64,000 nt of DNA. Source: Mytilus galloprovincialis (Eukaryota > Mollusca > Bivalvia > Mytilida > Mytilidae). The translations under genes were made by a program, and so were the position numbers. The stretch spans positions 7,281,112 through 7,345,111 of the forward strand of contig NC_134842.1 of assembly GCF_965363235.1 (NCBI RefSeq), given 5' to 3'. This document shows positions 10,144 through 22,223 of the stretch, one piece after another. Each line of letters starts with the position of its first letter. Positions within the stretch are counted from its first letter, which is position 1. The notes under the pieces are model-generated. The model was not told the origin of the DNA and did not search any database. It saw only the letters and a program-made list of their open reading frames with translations.

Positions 10144-12304
10144 CTGAAATATAAAAAGGGAATTTTGTCAGTAAAACAATCACTCAGTAGCATTCTTTTT
10201 GTGTTTCCGAAAAGTATTTCAAACGATAACGATGTAACATCATAAAAACAAGCGTGATTCTGTAGATTCCTTTTGTTTTTGTATAATTTATTAACACTTA
10301 TAAATTGGCAACACGTTTTTTAAACATAATCTTTATAAAAATATGAAATGAATCCTATAATCTCCCCTATAAGGCAATATATGTCACGTAAATATCATTT
10401 CTTAAATATATTTGTTGTTTAGTAGATGACATTTATTATGAAAAGAATTTATATTAAGGAAACAGAAATTAGCTCGCACAGTAGGAGAGGAAAATATTCA
10501 ACTAAATATGAAAAAAGTTTACTATAACTTTAAAATTAAGTGTAAATGTTATACAAAAATAGTAGCATGTTTACTTTATTCCATTTACAAAATTTAATGT
10601 TATCATTTTATGTCATTCCAAAAAAATATATATTGACTCTTTCTCTTTCTTATAGCGACTATAGGAGTGATAGCTGAACATATTGTCCCTGTACGTTTGT
10701 TAGCGTAAAGGGAATAATAATCACTTAAATACTTCAAACCTGAATATTTTACCATTGAAATATTCTTCTTTTAAAAAGATTTACAGAATAAAATAAGAAC
10801 AAAATGAAATGTATGTAATACGAAAATGTGGCAACAATTAAAGACAAAACATAACTGAATGATATTTTCAAATCTGTATACATGGTGTTTCGGTGTTTTG
10901 TTAAATTATTGAATCAAACACATCTTTTGATTCGTATTTTAAAAAATTTAGTAAAATTATGTACAAATCTTTATTGATATTTATTTTTTTAATTCAATAA
11001 ATTGCTCAAACATATTTGCTAAATATTTCAATACATTTATTTTTTTTTAAATAATAAAAATATAAGAAGTATTGAAAATATATATTAGGCAATTAAATTA
11101 TACTTCGACAGCATTTTTTATGTTATTGCTTTTCAGCTGTGTTAACGACAATGAATTACCAAATGTATGATATAAAAAATATATAAATAAAATATATGAA
11201 GCTGTTTGTGTATCGAATAGTAGTTCCCTTTAAGTGATTTAGCTTCTTACGTATATTAGAGCTAGCATTTTATTGGTTTTAAGATTAGGGGTTGAGGGAT
11301 ATTGATAAGAGTAAATGGCGAAAAATCGTCCTCCGACCCATCGAATTTATAAAGCGTAAATTTCATTTTTTTAACAATATGCAAGTGACAGTTTCTAAAA
11401 CAAATTGTTTCAATATACACAAGACATTAAAAAAAAATTATTTCACAAATATTTTATTAATATTATCTATTCGACGTAATCCTATAGGAAGACAAGGGAT
11501 CTCAAAAAACATTCACAAAGGAATGAGATATTAATAACAACGCAATGTTAATCGTAAATTCATAAGTTTGTTTCCTATTTTAATTTTGTTAACGTAAATA
11601 ATAGAATTGTGTCGAACTTATTACAAACATTTTACAAGCATTTTTCAAGGTAAATAATATAATATTGATTGTTTTCTGTGCATTGCAAAATCATATGAAC
11701 ATTTATCCAAAATGAAGTAAATACGTCATCGAGTTTAATTCGTGATAATTCTGACTTTGTATTTGCAATTCAAAACGCTAAAATGAAATCACTTTTTAAA
11801 TATTTCGCATTTTGGTCTGTTTTGTTCAACACAACGAAAAGAAATATAAATAATTCATAACTGGTCTTCCCAAAGACTCTTTTTGAAAATACAATGTCAA
11901 AGATTATTTAAGATTAAAGATTTAAACAGAAAACTGATGATTTCATCAGAATAGAAATTATAATCAAATGCTTAAGCAGATGCACGTGTTCAACACATAG
12001 ATTTAAAATGAAATTAAGTTAAAGTGTTTATATCAGAAACAAGTGTCGGTTTCGTTTAACTCTTTATATTCAATACTGAATAACAAATTAAAAAAACACT
12101 GTATTAATGTATGTAGTGACGATCGTTCTGGAATTGTCTTCACCAGGAACGTTTAAAGCCGAAAACTTGAAAGCAAATGATGTTTAGAAACAAAACACGC
12201 AAAGAGCAATATGACTTAATAATAACAGCCAAATTCTTCTAAAGTTATTATAACATTAGTTAAAAGGAAAAACGCAAATCCTAATTTACTATAATACAAC
12301 ATAC
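10144..12304 (-). other. probable 5' UTR intron of the Met/Gly-rich gene; otherwise nothing seen
   Basis: AT-rich DNA without supported ORFs. It is bounded on the minus strand by a good donor (AAAG then GTATGT at 12304) and by the acceptor TTTCAG at 10144-10146, just before the coding exon. The intron is inferred from those sites and from the promoter-like sequence upstream of the donor. Confidence 0.4.
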
Positions 12305-12358
12305 CTTTAACTGTAGCAGTGAGAGGGTATAGTATGCAAGGAGGACAAGACAAGTTGT
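12305..12358 (-). other. candidate 5' UTR exon of the Met/Gly-rich gene
   Basis: About 54 nt between a predicted start site 31 bp downstream of a TATA box and a strong donor (GTTAAAG then GTATGTTG). It has no start codon in frame with the coding exon. The 121-residue ORF spanning this spot (12216-12581) reads through both promoter and intron and is not taken as coding. Confidence 0.4.
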
Positions 12359-12381
12359 GGCTAAACTCAGAAGCTGGAAAT

Positions 12382-12389
12382 CTTTTATA
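12382..12389 (-). promoter_or_regulatory. TATA box (TATAAAAG) for the Met/Gly-rich gene
   Basis: A perfect minus-strand TATAAAAG with a CCACAAC start-like site about 31 bp downstream and a splice donor 54 bp after that. A TATA promoter fits a strongly expressed secreted structural protein. The link to the gene 2.2 kb downstream is inferred. Confidence 0.4.
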
Positions 12390-13209
12390 CGGATTTACCA
12401 CAGGAAGCAGTAAATTCAATTTTAACAATTCGTAAAAGAGAAACATGCTACAACATAAGTTATATCTTTTTATTATCATGTTTAATTTGTACCTGTTAAT
12501 TTGATTGTAAGTTTGAACATGTTGAACTAGTTTTTTGTAACCTATGTCGATTGATGTTACCTTGGTCATCGATTGTAACACAATGTTACCGGAACACGAT
12601 CGTTCTATATACCTTGTACATCAACATTTTATTCATTTCAGTGTGAAACGTAAAATGAAAAGAAGAACATATGATTTATATCATGTTTTTATATCTATAT
12701 TGGATACATGTCACAGTTAGGTGTTTTAAAACATTTTTATGTTCTTTAAATGTAATCCATTAAATGCTTTTCATTTCATAGTGAACATCGAATGATTTGT
12801 AAGTTATGCAAAATGATTTTGTTCTGACAATATTTGTAAAATTCATATTCCTTTTTATCCAGGTTTAGATTAGTTGCGCGGAATAATAGTTTGTAAAGGA
12901 TATGAAAATTGTTTTAGTCGGTAGACTAAAATTTCAAGATGTTAATGTTAATATTAATGCTTTTTAATTACGATTATCACTTTTTGGAACCGCCATTGCT
13001 GGTCTATTTGAAGCGCAAGAGTTTCCATTTGGTTTTTGTTTGATGTTCAATCCTAGTTTTCTTATTTAGCTGTCATTTTTTATGGTCACCTTGGCATCCA
13101 CCTTTATTCTACATACAATGTGAATAAAGAATGGGAATATTTTGAATAACAAGATTTGTTGTATTAATAATATGCAATGATCGCTGCAATTATACTTGGG
13201 AAGAAAAAT
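12390..13209. other. intergenic stretch, nothing recognised
   Basis: Upstream flank of the Met/Gly-rich gene. AT-rich, with no ORF or repeat I can name. Confidence 0.4.
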
Positions 13210-13212
13210 TTA

Positions 13213-13591
13213 GGCCGCATTTCTTTCTTACCACAATTTTGTAAACGTTGTGCCGCGTTTGTTGGTTTTTCCTAACTGCTACAAAAGTAGAAACAAATAC
13301 ATCGTGTAACAAGTCTTTACTGACCCTGTTTGAACTTTCAATAATGCATGCACATGTTGTTGGTAAACAGACTTTTTACAAACGTAGATACAAATACTTC
13401 GTTAAATCAGATTGAAGTTAGAAGCAAATGTAGTGTTTGCGCTAACAAACGACAAACTGCAGACGCATTTTTAGCGTTTGCATAGTTTGTCAAAGTTTAT
13501 GTAAACTTTGCAAACTTGTGTTTGAAAGAAATGATCAAAATATGTGCGCGCTTAGCCGTTTGCATCGTTTGTGTTAGAAAGAAATTCGGCC
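13213..13591. mobile_element. PIF/Harbinger-like MITE, 379 bp
   Basis: The ends are inverted: GGCCGCATTTCTTTCTTACC at the left, and the complement of the right end reads GGCCGAATTTCTTTCTAACA. Similarity continues to about 38 bp. A TTA triplet flanks both sides (13210-13212 and 13592-13594), which fits the TWA target duplication of PIF/Harbinger elements. There is no transposase, so it is nonautonomous. Confidence 0.7.
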
Positions 13592-13675
13592 TTAGTCTTA
13601 AGATAAGGCGAAATATCATATATAAAATTTAGCATAAATAAATATCAATATTTTTTATTGGAGCGTTATACGTTT

Positions 13676-14876
13676 ATGTTCCGGACCATATGAATATTGG
13701 ACCATACGCGTATGGTGATGACCATATGGGTATACACTCATATGGTCGGGTTAATTAACACTCTGTTACAGTTTACTTTTAATACTTCCAAACTCTTCAT
13801 ATGGTATGAATAAAGGCAACAGTAGTATACCGCTGTTCAAAACTCATAAATCCAGGGACAAAAAACAAAATCGGGGTAACAAACTAAAACCGAGGGAAAC
13901 GCATTAAATATAAGAGGAGAACAACGACATAACACCGAAACGTAACACACACAGAAACGGACAAAGCATCAGACAAAACACCACGAGAATAACAAATATA
14001 ACAAGAAAACCAAATACATGAATTTGGGATAGACAAGTACCGTGCCACCTCTGATCTCAATATCTATTCAATACCGTTCATTAGAAAGACGATATCATAT
14101 AGTTAATTTTATTATTATATTATATTAAAAAGATAAGCTAAATAAAAATTAAAGGTTCACAAGGTTAATTTTGCTTATTTGTCAAATTCATAGTAAACAT
14201 ATTTTATACCGATGGTCATTAGCGATTTGTTATTACGAGTGAATTGTAATATGTCGACTAAAAAAATTCCAAAGTTTTCTTAATGAACTGTTACACAAAA
14301 AAAATCAGTGGAAAGTAACATAGTTTTTTTAAAGTTGTCTTGTGAATATGGTGTATTGAAGTCATTTTACGATATTTGAGATCTATAGCTTCTTAAAAAC
14401 ACCGTAGAGATCCGAATGGTTAAAGACCTCGGTTTCACTGTACGCAACTGCATAAAGGCTAGATTTTCACTCGCAAACAAAAGGTGTAAATGAAAAGGAT
14501 CGTGCACTAATTTCTTGCACTGCAACAAAGCTATGATACCGTTTGGAAGTGAATGTCACACCAAGCCTACATGCAAGAATGTAACCAGCGATGAAACTAA
14601 CTATGGCATCAATATTTAATTTTTAAGTAGTTTTTGGTTTATAAAATTAATAAACTCTCGTGTAACCATCACTGGTTGTTTTAGATAAAGTTTTTGTATT
14701 ATTGAAACGTTTATACTGTAGTTTAAAAAACAAATACCTTTATGGTCAAAATAATCATATGGTCCGGTCCGTTAATAACCAAACGAGTATTATACTCGTA
14801 TGGTCGAACCATATGAGTATACGCATATGGTCATGACCATACACGTATGGTCCAAATACTCATATGGTCCGGAACA
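13676..14876. mobile_element. 1.2-kb element with long inverted ends made of palindromic CCATATG/CCATACG blocks
   Basis: The left end begins ATGTTCCGGACCATATGA and the right end closes TCATATGGTCCGGAACAT. The inverted match runs about 70 bp and contains serial palindromes such as ACCATACGCGTATGGT (13699 region). No clear target duplication was found, so the family is open. The interior holds a reversed fragment of another dispersed family (13805-14060) and no transposase. Confidence 0.65.
13805..14060 (-). repeat. dispersed repeat fragment nested in the 1.2-kb element
   Basis: The complement of 20930-21260 is recognisable: GGCAACAGTAGTATACCGCT, AAAATCGGGGTAACAAACT, GAGGGAAACGCATTAAATAT and AAGAGGAGAACAACGACA. 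It is a partial copy in opposite orientation to the other one. Confidence 0.65.
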
Positions 14877-14956
14877 TGTACATTACACATTTAACATTAA
14901 ATTGTACATACGAAACAATAAAAGTTTTTTAAAAAATTATTCAAATTCAGTCTTTC

Positions 14957-15652
14957 TTAAATTATACTTTCATAAAACGCTTTGGCTCTTTCGATGCATG
15001 ACCCATATTCATAAAGAGGTTTATATCCAAGCATAGTTTTCGCTTTGTCGTAAGTGACATAGAAAGTCGTATTAAGAAAGGCTAAACTACCAAACGAAAA
15101 ATGTACTGTCGGCAAAGTTATTCTCAGGAACCGTAAAATAAATAGTATACAGAAAAACAGAAACATTAAAGACATCGCAATCCAATATGGAACATGCCAT
15201 TTAGAGGTCTTAGTACCAAAATGGTTAAAAAATGGTTTCATTGTTTCAGGATATGAGGCTGGTGGTGTATCGTCGGCGGCAAAGAAAAAATGTCCTCCAA
15301 GCGACGAATTATTAGGTAAAGCTTCTGCTGCTGTGACGAACATCATTGCAGTGTTTCCAACATAACTGAACTGTACTGTAGCATCCATAGGTCCAACCAC
15401 AGGGAATGTTTTACCCTTGAATGGGCGAACGGCAAGAGGTATCTGTACGTTGTCCAATTCCCCAAACATAGGCAAAGGTAGAATTGCAAGAGTTCTCAGA
15501 ACATTTCCTGCCATAAATAATACAGTTAATAAAATATATGTTAAATGTTATATTAATTTATTTGGGAATAACCAAAGTTTTAAATCTGTCAGTCTTATTC
15601 CTTAATAATATCATGATATATTTCATTCTTAAAAACATTAAGTTATCTTTTA

Positions 15653-15684
<32 letters not shown>

Positions 15685-18600
15685 CGATATTATTATTATT
15701 ATTATTAAATTAGAGGTCTTAAATATGTGAGGATCGATTTTTCGAATACATGTCCTCCTCGTGACGTCTGTTAAAAGAAACATGTGTCAATCAAATTATA
15801 ATTTCTAAATTTGGAATTCTGTATTCTCGGAAATTACATTTATTCCTCCGGATTCATGTTGATAAAATGCATACATGGCTCACTTAGTCAAACATAGTGT
15901 ATGATCTCAAACGACACATGCAATTCAATTGCATCAAGCTATAGTTTAGTACAAAATTTATATTTTGGGGATGCTGAGGACCACCTTCGCGTTTAGGATT
16001 TTCCTGCTGCATTGCCTGTCATCTGTATCTTCCCCATTTCCATTCTCAATTTGAGTTGTTCCTTTTTTCTACTTAATTGTTGAACATAATACATATATCA
16101 CTACTATTCGGTCAAATTTTTAAACATGGCGTAAGTACTTACCATTATTCAATTTAGAACCATTGGCAGATAAGACCATATCTTGTGCTTTAGCTTTAGA
16201 CGAGGCATAGGCTTTATAATAGAATCTAGATGGTTGTGAAACAGATGTTTCTGTTCCGTCCATCACAGCCTCCGGACCAAGATATAATGAACTAGAACTA
16301 CAGTAAATAAGGTACGGCACATTCTCCTCCCGACATGCATTCAATACGACCTCTGTACCTGTTGTGGAAATGTTAACAATACAAATTAGATGGGTTTCAA
16401 AGCATTAAGAAGTTTTACTGGGATACATGCATAGCAGAAGATGCTTTTTCGCTAGAAATGCTCTTCACCTCGAGTTTGATTTGTCTTTTTAAAAACGCCA
16501 CTTTTGAGTCAAATTAAAGCAAACTTGGGGGTAGAAATGAACTTTACCATTAGTCGTCAAACTATCATTTTCAGCTACAGTTAGCGTCAAATTGATTGAA
16601 ATGTTACACTGATTCGTCTAAATATTAGGGATGGCAACGAGTACTCGAGTACTCGGGTACTCGCTCGGAAGGCCGAGTACTCGAGTACAGTTTTAATACT
16701 CGGATACTCGTTTGCCTGTTATACATCTTTCACATTTCCACTAACTTTAACTCCATTGAAATATCCACTTCGTAAAACTAAATAAAATTAATTAACAATA
16801 TAAATCTGTTTATCCTGAGGCTACTATTTGTTATAGTAGTCCCATCAACGGCCTTTCCTTCCGCGAGGGAAGGTTTTCATCTGCACTACTTGTAATACTT
16901 TCATGAATTAAAAATAAACTCATCACAAGCCGTAAAAATTTCTTTTGTTTGTTAATCAAGAATTCTATGTAAACGTGATTGGTATGAGATATACATTTAA
17001 ATTAATTAAGATTACCCGCATGCGATTATGCGCAGACACTGCCTAACAGAAACACTGCATCCCACCTAAAAACTAAACTTTTCAATAGACGTTTTAGATT
17101 CATCCGAGTACTCGCGAGTACTCGAGTATCATGACCGAGTATCCGAGTATTAAATTTCAGATCTTTTGACATCCCTACTAAATATCCTTATCGTGATTCG
17201 TCAGAGGTCTAAAAAAAATTATCGTTGCGGTTTTTATTGGAAAAATCTAGCGTCGTCATTCGAAAAAAAATCAATAGATTTTTTTATCGCATAGAATAGA
17301 GTACATTTTATTGTCATGAATCATAGATTACCGTTAACGTCATTCGGCAACAATTTTTATAGTTATTCGTCATGAGGGTATGCCTATTACGAGCATCAAA
17401 CATGCGTCCTGTGTAATGATTCATAATTTTGTGTTTTTGATAATTTTCACGATGATCAATCACCCGATCTCCTTTCATTTTGAGTTCATGCCATTCCATC
17501 AAATTTCTCTTTCATTTGTGAACAAAGCCAATTACAAGGTATGACTAAGACAACTACATGCTTTTCGTTGTCCAATTTGTCCCCATAAAGATTTTTGACG
17601 ATATGGAGGCAAATAAGGTCATCATCACAAAAAATGGTATACTGTCATAAACGAAAACATTGAATGTCTTTAACTAAATGTTGAGCTACCTTGAAATAGA
17701 TTTATTAGGTCTTCATAAATTTGTTCTGTTCATTTATATATTTCTTATTTAGTGTGACGTCCATTCATATCACTGAACTAGTACACATTTTTGTTTAGGG
17801 GCCAGCTGGAGCACGCATCCGGGTGCAGGATTTTCTCGCTGCATTGATGACCCATTGGTGGCCTTCGGCTGTTTTCTTTTTGGTCTGGTTCTTGTCTCTT
17901 TGACATATTCTCAATTATCATTCCCAAATTTAGTTAGTCTTATAAATGAAGGCTACCTTTGACATTAACTTCATTTAGAATGGCTTGGTTAGGGAACTGG
18001 TTGTAGTCAATAATGGACGCAACATGTAAAACAATATCAACCCCATGGCAAGCTCGTTCTACTAAATCTTTGTCTGTTATACTACCGGTAAATGTTTGCA
18101 TTGGCTTCTTAATCTCAAATTCTAAAAAATGAATTAAACACAATAATATCTTACATAACAGCGTTAATGTACATATTTTTCATTGGTGATACATACACGT
18201 GCATCCTTTTCATTATTGTCATCATCTGAACGGCATTGGACTAGCTTTCGGTAACTACAATTACTCTCAGATGTGTGTATTTAAGGGTTGATAATTTATT
18301 TTTGGTGTTTTGTATCGTTCTAAGGAGATATGTACTTATCAAGTACTTGTTATAATAGTGTGCTCTTACGAAAATGTCCCAGGGGATTGGATGCCCGCAT
18401 CCATATATAATATAGTATTCTGTGATGCCTTTACTAGTATGTAACTCAGGGGTAATCGTTTGTTCTTGTTCATAATATTGTTTTTTCGCTTATTGGTTTG
18501 TAAATCAATCAGGTCGTTAGTTTCTCTCAATAGATATAAAAAGAAAAGCAAGTTATAAAGGGATTTAAACTGTTTTAATCTGTCCTCTCGGTGACTTTTG

Positions 18601-19004
18601 AAGCTTTCTCTGCATTATATGTTTTGTTCATTGTTAAAGGTCATATGGTGACCTACATTTCTCAGTCAATTGATCTCATGTGGCCAGTTCTCACATTGAC
18701 AGTCATACCAATTCTTCCTATTTTTTATATTGCAGTGCGTGGTTGATCTATAATTTCTTAAATACAGCTGTAATTAACTGTATATTCAATTCTACATATC
18801 AAACCGATACACCACTGTTGTCTCATTTTAGTAAAAATAACGTTGTTAAAAGTATCAGTATATATATTTACCTAGCTTTTGCTTATAGTCGACCACATCT
18901 AACACTCTAATTTCTTTAACATTTTCTCCATAGAGTTGTAAGTGTTTCACAACATGCTGACCAAGAAATCCACTCCCGCCTGTTACCAAAACAACGTGTT
19001 TCAT
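14957..19004 (-). CDS. 3-beta-hydroxysteroid dehydrogenase-like protein A (SDR, membrane)
   Basis: Coding exons are 18872-19004, 17957-18121, 16143-16358 and 14957-15507. All introns are phase 1, and the 1065 nt give 354 residues. The N-terminal NAD(P)-binding motif TGGSGFLG lies at residues 8-15. The serine run YCSSSS is at about 118-123 and the catalytic YASSK at 150-154, close to Tyr154/Lys158 of human HSD3B1. The family motif LRTLAILPLPMFGE follows at about 175-188. A membrane segment (PYWIAMSLMFLFFCILFIL, about 278-297) precedes a C-terminal tail with FLNTTFYVTYDKAKTMLGY. Family members oxidise 3-beta-hydroxysteroids or sterols in the ER; the substrate here is unknown. An acceptor 9 bp before the ATG suggests a 5' UTR intron. 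Introns hold a hAT-like MITE and repeat tails. Confidence 0.9.
15655..15707. repeat. (ATT)n microsatellite
   Basis: TTATTATT repeats interrupted once by CGAT, in intron 3 of gene A. Confidence 0.9.
15962..16050 (+). repeat. decayed 3' tail of a Penelope-like or related retroelement
   Basis: GGGGATGCTGAGGACCACCT to CCCCATTTCCATTCTCAATT is a diverged copy of the tail at 4310-4440. In intron 3 of gene A. Confidence 0.5.
16626..17177. mobile_element. hAT-like MITE, 552 bp, with 8-bp target duplication
   Basis: Ends are TAGGGATGGCAA and, at the right, the complement TAGGGATGTCAA. The 8-bp CTAAATAT occurs at 16618-16625 and again at 17178-17185, flanking the element exactly; 8-bp duplications and TAGGGATG-type ends mark the hAT superfamily. 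Just inside both ends lie clusters of GAGTACTCG and its variants, likely subterminal transposase-binding repeats. There is no coding capacity. It lies in intron 2 of gene A, between exons 2 and 3. Confidence 0.85.
17750..17925 (+). repeat. retroelement 3' tail fragment
   Basis: The segment from TGTGACGTCCATTCATATCA through GGGGCCAGCTGGAGCACGCA to CTTTGACATATTCTCAATTA matches the tail of the 3805-4445 element. It sits within intron 2 of gene A, close to exon 2. Confidence 0.65.
18620..18730 (+). repeat. short GTTGTCTCATTGGCAATCAT-family fragment
   Basis: TTCATTGTTAAAGGTCATAT, then GTGACCTACA and TCTCACATTGACAGTCATAC match the better copy at 21780-21980. In intron 1 of gene A. Confidence 0.45.
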
Positions 19005-19009
19005 GGTTG

Positions 19010-20400
19010 TTTCCTGTGCGAAAACAAACAAAACATTTGCATAAATTTTCTAAAATTGTCCCATTTTAATATTTGCATCTGCACAAACAAAAATCATAAA
19101 AACTACTTCTAGTGTGTTCATGTTAGAAAAAAATCTGGTTCAGAAAGAGACATTTATTAATTTTCCAAGGTTTGGAGAACCATGGTCATTGAATAAAGAA
19201 TATCTGTTTTTTACATAAGCAATACGACAAGTATTATAAGAGGAGTAGAAATAACTGACCTTACCAATGCAACAGAGTTCACCCTCGGTATTTCGTGAGT
19301 TTCATGTTGACTATACTTTTGGTTTCTGTATTAATTGTTGTGTGGGCTTTGAAATGTCTGTTTACCTTTTTATTAGGCACGGTGTTTTGCTCTATTTCGT
19401 CAACTCTTTTTTTTAAAGTCTTCTAATTAACTTTTCCACTTTGCAACTACTTACCCAACAGATGTCATGTACTCCTTGTCTTCGTTTTTGTATAACTATG
19501 CTAACTTGCTGCACTTCACTTTTATCAATTGTCAATCAGGTTATCACCACAATATTTTATCAGTCTAGACCTTGTAGTTGTTATCAGTTATTTACATCCC
19601 GGTTTGTGTTATTGCCAATAAACAAATTGTGCACAGAAAATTGAAAATAAATTATTAGATAACAAACATAAAAGAAGTCGAAAACTTTTAATTGAAGAAT
19701 TGCAATAATGAAATAAGTGCATTTTAACGTTATAAACCATTTTGCATTTGAAGTTTTTTACGATCGATCGGGCAACAAAAAATGTATTCTTTAATTTGCT
19801 ATTCTTCATAACGGTCATTTTTAAATGGATTGTATTGTAATGCTTCAACAAATGTTTTATTTTGGTTGATGCAGTAAGACATGATTTCTGTTTGTGGCCT
19901 ATCTTTAAAGGAAACATAACTGTGGTACAGCATGTATGATGTCACAAATCTCGACTCTGATTTGACGAAATTTTGGACTTGAATAATAACTCACAAAAAA
20001 AACTGCATATGTTACAACAAAAGGAAAACATTCATGATATTACGGACATAAAATCAAACATAAAAATGACATTATCCAGATGAATGAAAATAAATTGAGA
20101 TAAAGAAGGTTTCATTATCACCACTGTCATAATATTTCGTGGGTTTGTTTTCGTTTATAATGCCTTTTATATATATATATGTTAGTATTTTAATATCACC
20201 GACAGGTCATTAGATCTGCAAGGTCAATGAACTAGGCTATTAATAGCTCGAATGCTATAAGTAAATATCTTATCTATTTTGAGTACTTAAAAGTGCAGTC
20301 CACAACTTCGAAGGCGTAATAATTACCTCAAATAGTTACAGATGATACCTCGCTGAAGTACGTCAATTATTTATATTCATTATTCAAAATTCAATCATGT
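19010..20400. other. intergenic stretch between paralogues A and B
   Basis: Upstream of gene A on the minus strand. No supported ORF. A minus-strand GTAAGGTCAG at about 19255-19265 may be a 5' UTR donor or a nuclear-receptor half-site. Confidence 0.35.
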
Positions 20401-21265
20401 ACATAGCTAACTATATGGTATGGGTTTTTTCCATTTCTGAAAACCGTAGTGTTTGCTATAATTGCTAACATCAACTTCATTTGATTTTTTTTTTTGGATA
20501 GGTGTCTCACTGGCAAGTATACCACACCTCCTTATTTTTTTTATATAAACTTTCATGCCGACTGAGACCTTACGATTTATTCAACTTAGTAGTGACTCTG
20601 CAAGAATATAAAAAAAAATACCGAGCTCCAAGGACAAAAGGAAAACACCGGTCATATTCTTGACTTGGTACAGGCATTTCCTAGAAATGATGGATTAAAC
20701 CGTATTTAACAGCTAGCTGACGTCTCTATTGTATGTGTTTCTTTGCCTAATACGTTCTCCTATTTATTTGTATTGTAGTCCTGTAATATTATGTCGTCAT
20801 TTTAATGTTATATTTAACATTGCCATTTAAGTGCAAGGTTTGGCATGCCACAAAACCAGGTTCAACCCACCATTTTTTTCTTCAAAAATGTCCTGTACCA
20901 AGTCAGGAAAATGGGCATTGTTATATCATAGTTCGTTTCTGTGTGTGTGTAACATTTTTACGTTGTGTTTCCGTTGTGTCGTTTGTTTTCTCTTATATTT
21001 TAGTGTGAATTCACATTATACTATAAGACGTGTCATGGTACTTTTCTTTCCCAAATTCATGTATTTGGTTTTGATGTTATATTTGTTATTCTCATCAGAT
21101 TTTGTCTATTGTTTAGTCCGTTTCTGCGTGTGTTACATATAAATGTTGTGTCGTTGTTCTCCTCTTATATTTAATGCGTTTCCCTCAGTTTTGGTTTGTT
21201 ACCCCGATTTTGTGTTTTGTCCATAGATTTACGAGTTTTGAACAGCGATATACTACTGTTGCTTT
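20400..21265 (+). repeat. stack of dispersed repeat fragments
   Basis: In order: a GTCTCACTGGCAAGTATACC tail fragment (20405-20570); a minus-orientation CTTGACTTGGTACAGGCATT piece (20630-20715); a plus-orientation CAGGTTCAACCCACC to CCAAGTCAGGA piece (20820-20950); and a long fragment ending GAACAGCGATATACTACTGT (20930-21260), the reverse partner of 13805-14060. ORFs at 20805-21371 are in these repeats. Confidence 0.6.
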
Positions 21266-21417
21266 TATTTGTATAACAGTCTTTATCGCTATTTTGTGCA
21301 TTTTTCCTCTGATCATTTTTGTGATATTTTTCATATCATTCTACTCGCTTGCGATGGAAAATTGTAGCTAGAAGCAAAGGAGTCACGTGGCGTTGCTAAC
21401 GAAATTGACATGAAATC

Positions 21418-21499
21418 GAATCGCCGACCAATCGTGGGAAAACTGGAAAGCCGGAGTGACCTGCATGAATCGCCGACCAATCGTGGGAAAACTGGAAAT
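21418..21499. repeat. 32-bp direct duplication
   Basis: A block GAATCGCCGACCAATCGTGG continuing GAAAACTGGAAA occurs at 21418-21449 and again at 21468-21499, separated by 18 bp. It appears to be a recent short duplication. Confidence 0.85.
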
Positions 21500-21779
21500 A
21501 GTGGCATATTGAATGATTTAACATCATAAGTAATGTCATGCATATAAACTACGCAACACAAATTATAATTCAACTTTTATAAAATAACTAACAACAGAAA
21601 CGATTAAAATGATGTATGACATTTTTTTTGTCACCCAAGTAATGCATTAATATAAGAAATCATGGAAAATATTAAATAGCGTCTATAATCCATTGTGGAT
21701 GTGGTGAACAAGTGACCAATAGCCTCATCCATCCAATGTCAAGGATACATTTACTTTTTTATTTATTTTTTATTTTTGT

Positions 21780-21980
21780 TATGTGTCGTTAGTTTTCTCG
21801 TTGGAATTGTTATACATTGTCATTTCGTGGCCTTTTATAGCTGACTATGTGGTATGGGCTTTGCTCATTGTTGAAGGCCGTACGGTGATCTATAGTTGTT
21901 AATTTCTGTGACATTTTGGTCTCTTGTGGAGAGTTGTCTCATTGGCAATCATACCACATCTTCTTTTTTTTTTATATATA
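21780..21980 (+). repeat. best copy of the GTTGTCTCATTGGCAATCAT dispersed family
   Basis: About 200 bp: GTCGTTAGTTTTCTCGTTGG, GTGGCCTTTTATAGCTGACT, ATGTGGTATGGGCTTTGCTC, GTCTCTTGTGGAGAGTTGTC, ending in a T-rich tail. Fragments recur in both orientations at 6313-6460, 7350-7550, 8752-8800, 18620-18730, 20405-20570, 35815-36020, 50600-50680 and 50895-50945. The T-rich end suggests a retroposed SINE or LINE tail. Confidence 0.65.
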
Positions 21981-22223
21981 CTTGTGTATTTATCAAAAAT
22001 GTAAATATAGTATAGTATTTTTAGTATAACATACAAAAGAGATTTTTGCACAGTATGATTTACAATGACTACCACTTGAATTCTTTTGACAGTTAAACAA
22101 ATTTAAGAACTTACAGAATTACAGTAAAGTCGTCGTTAAATCATTGCGAGACAGTAGTATACATGGAAAGATGAGTGTTTGAATTCAAAGTCTTCAGCAA
22201 AAAATATTAAACAGTATTTTATT

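Noticed and set aside
12216-12581. 121-residue minus ORF as a protein gene
   Set aside because: It spans a TATA box and a strong splice donor; a promoter plus 5' UTR exon explains the sequence better.
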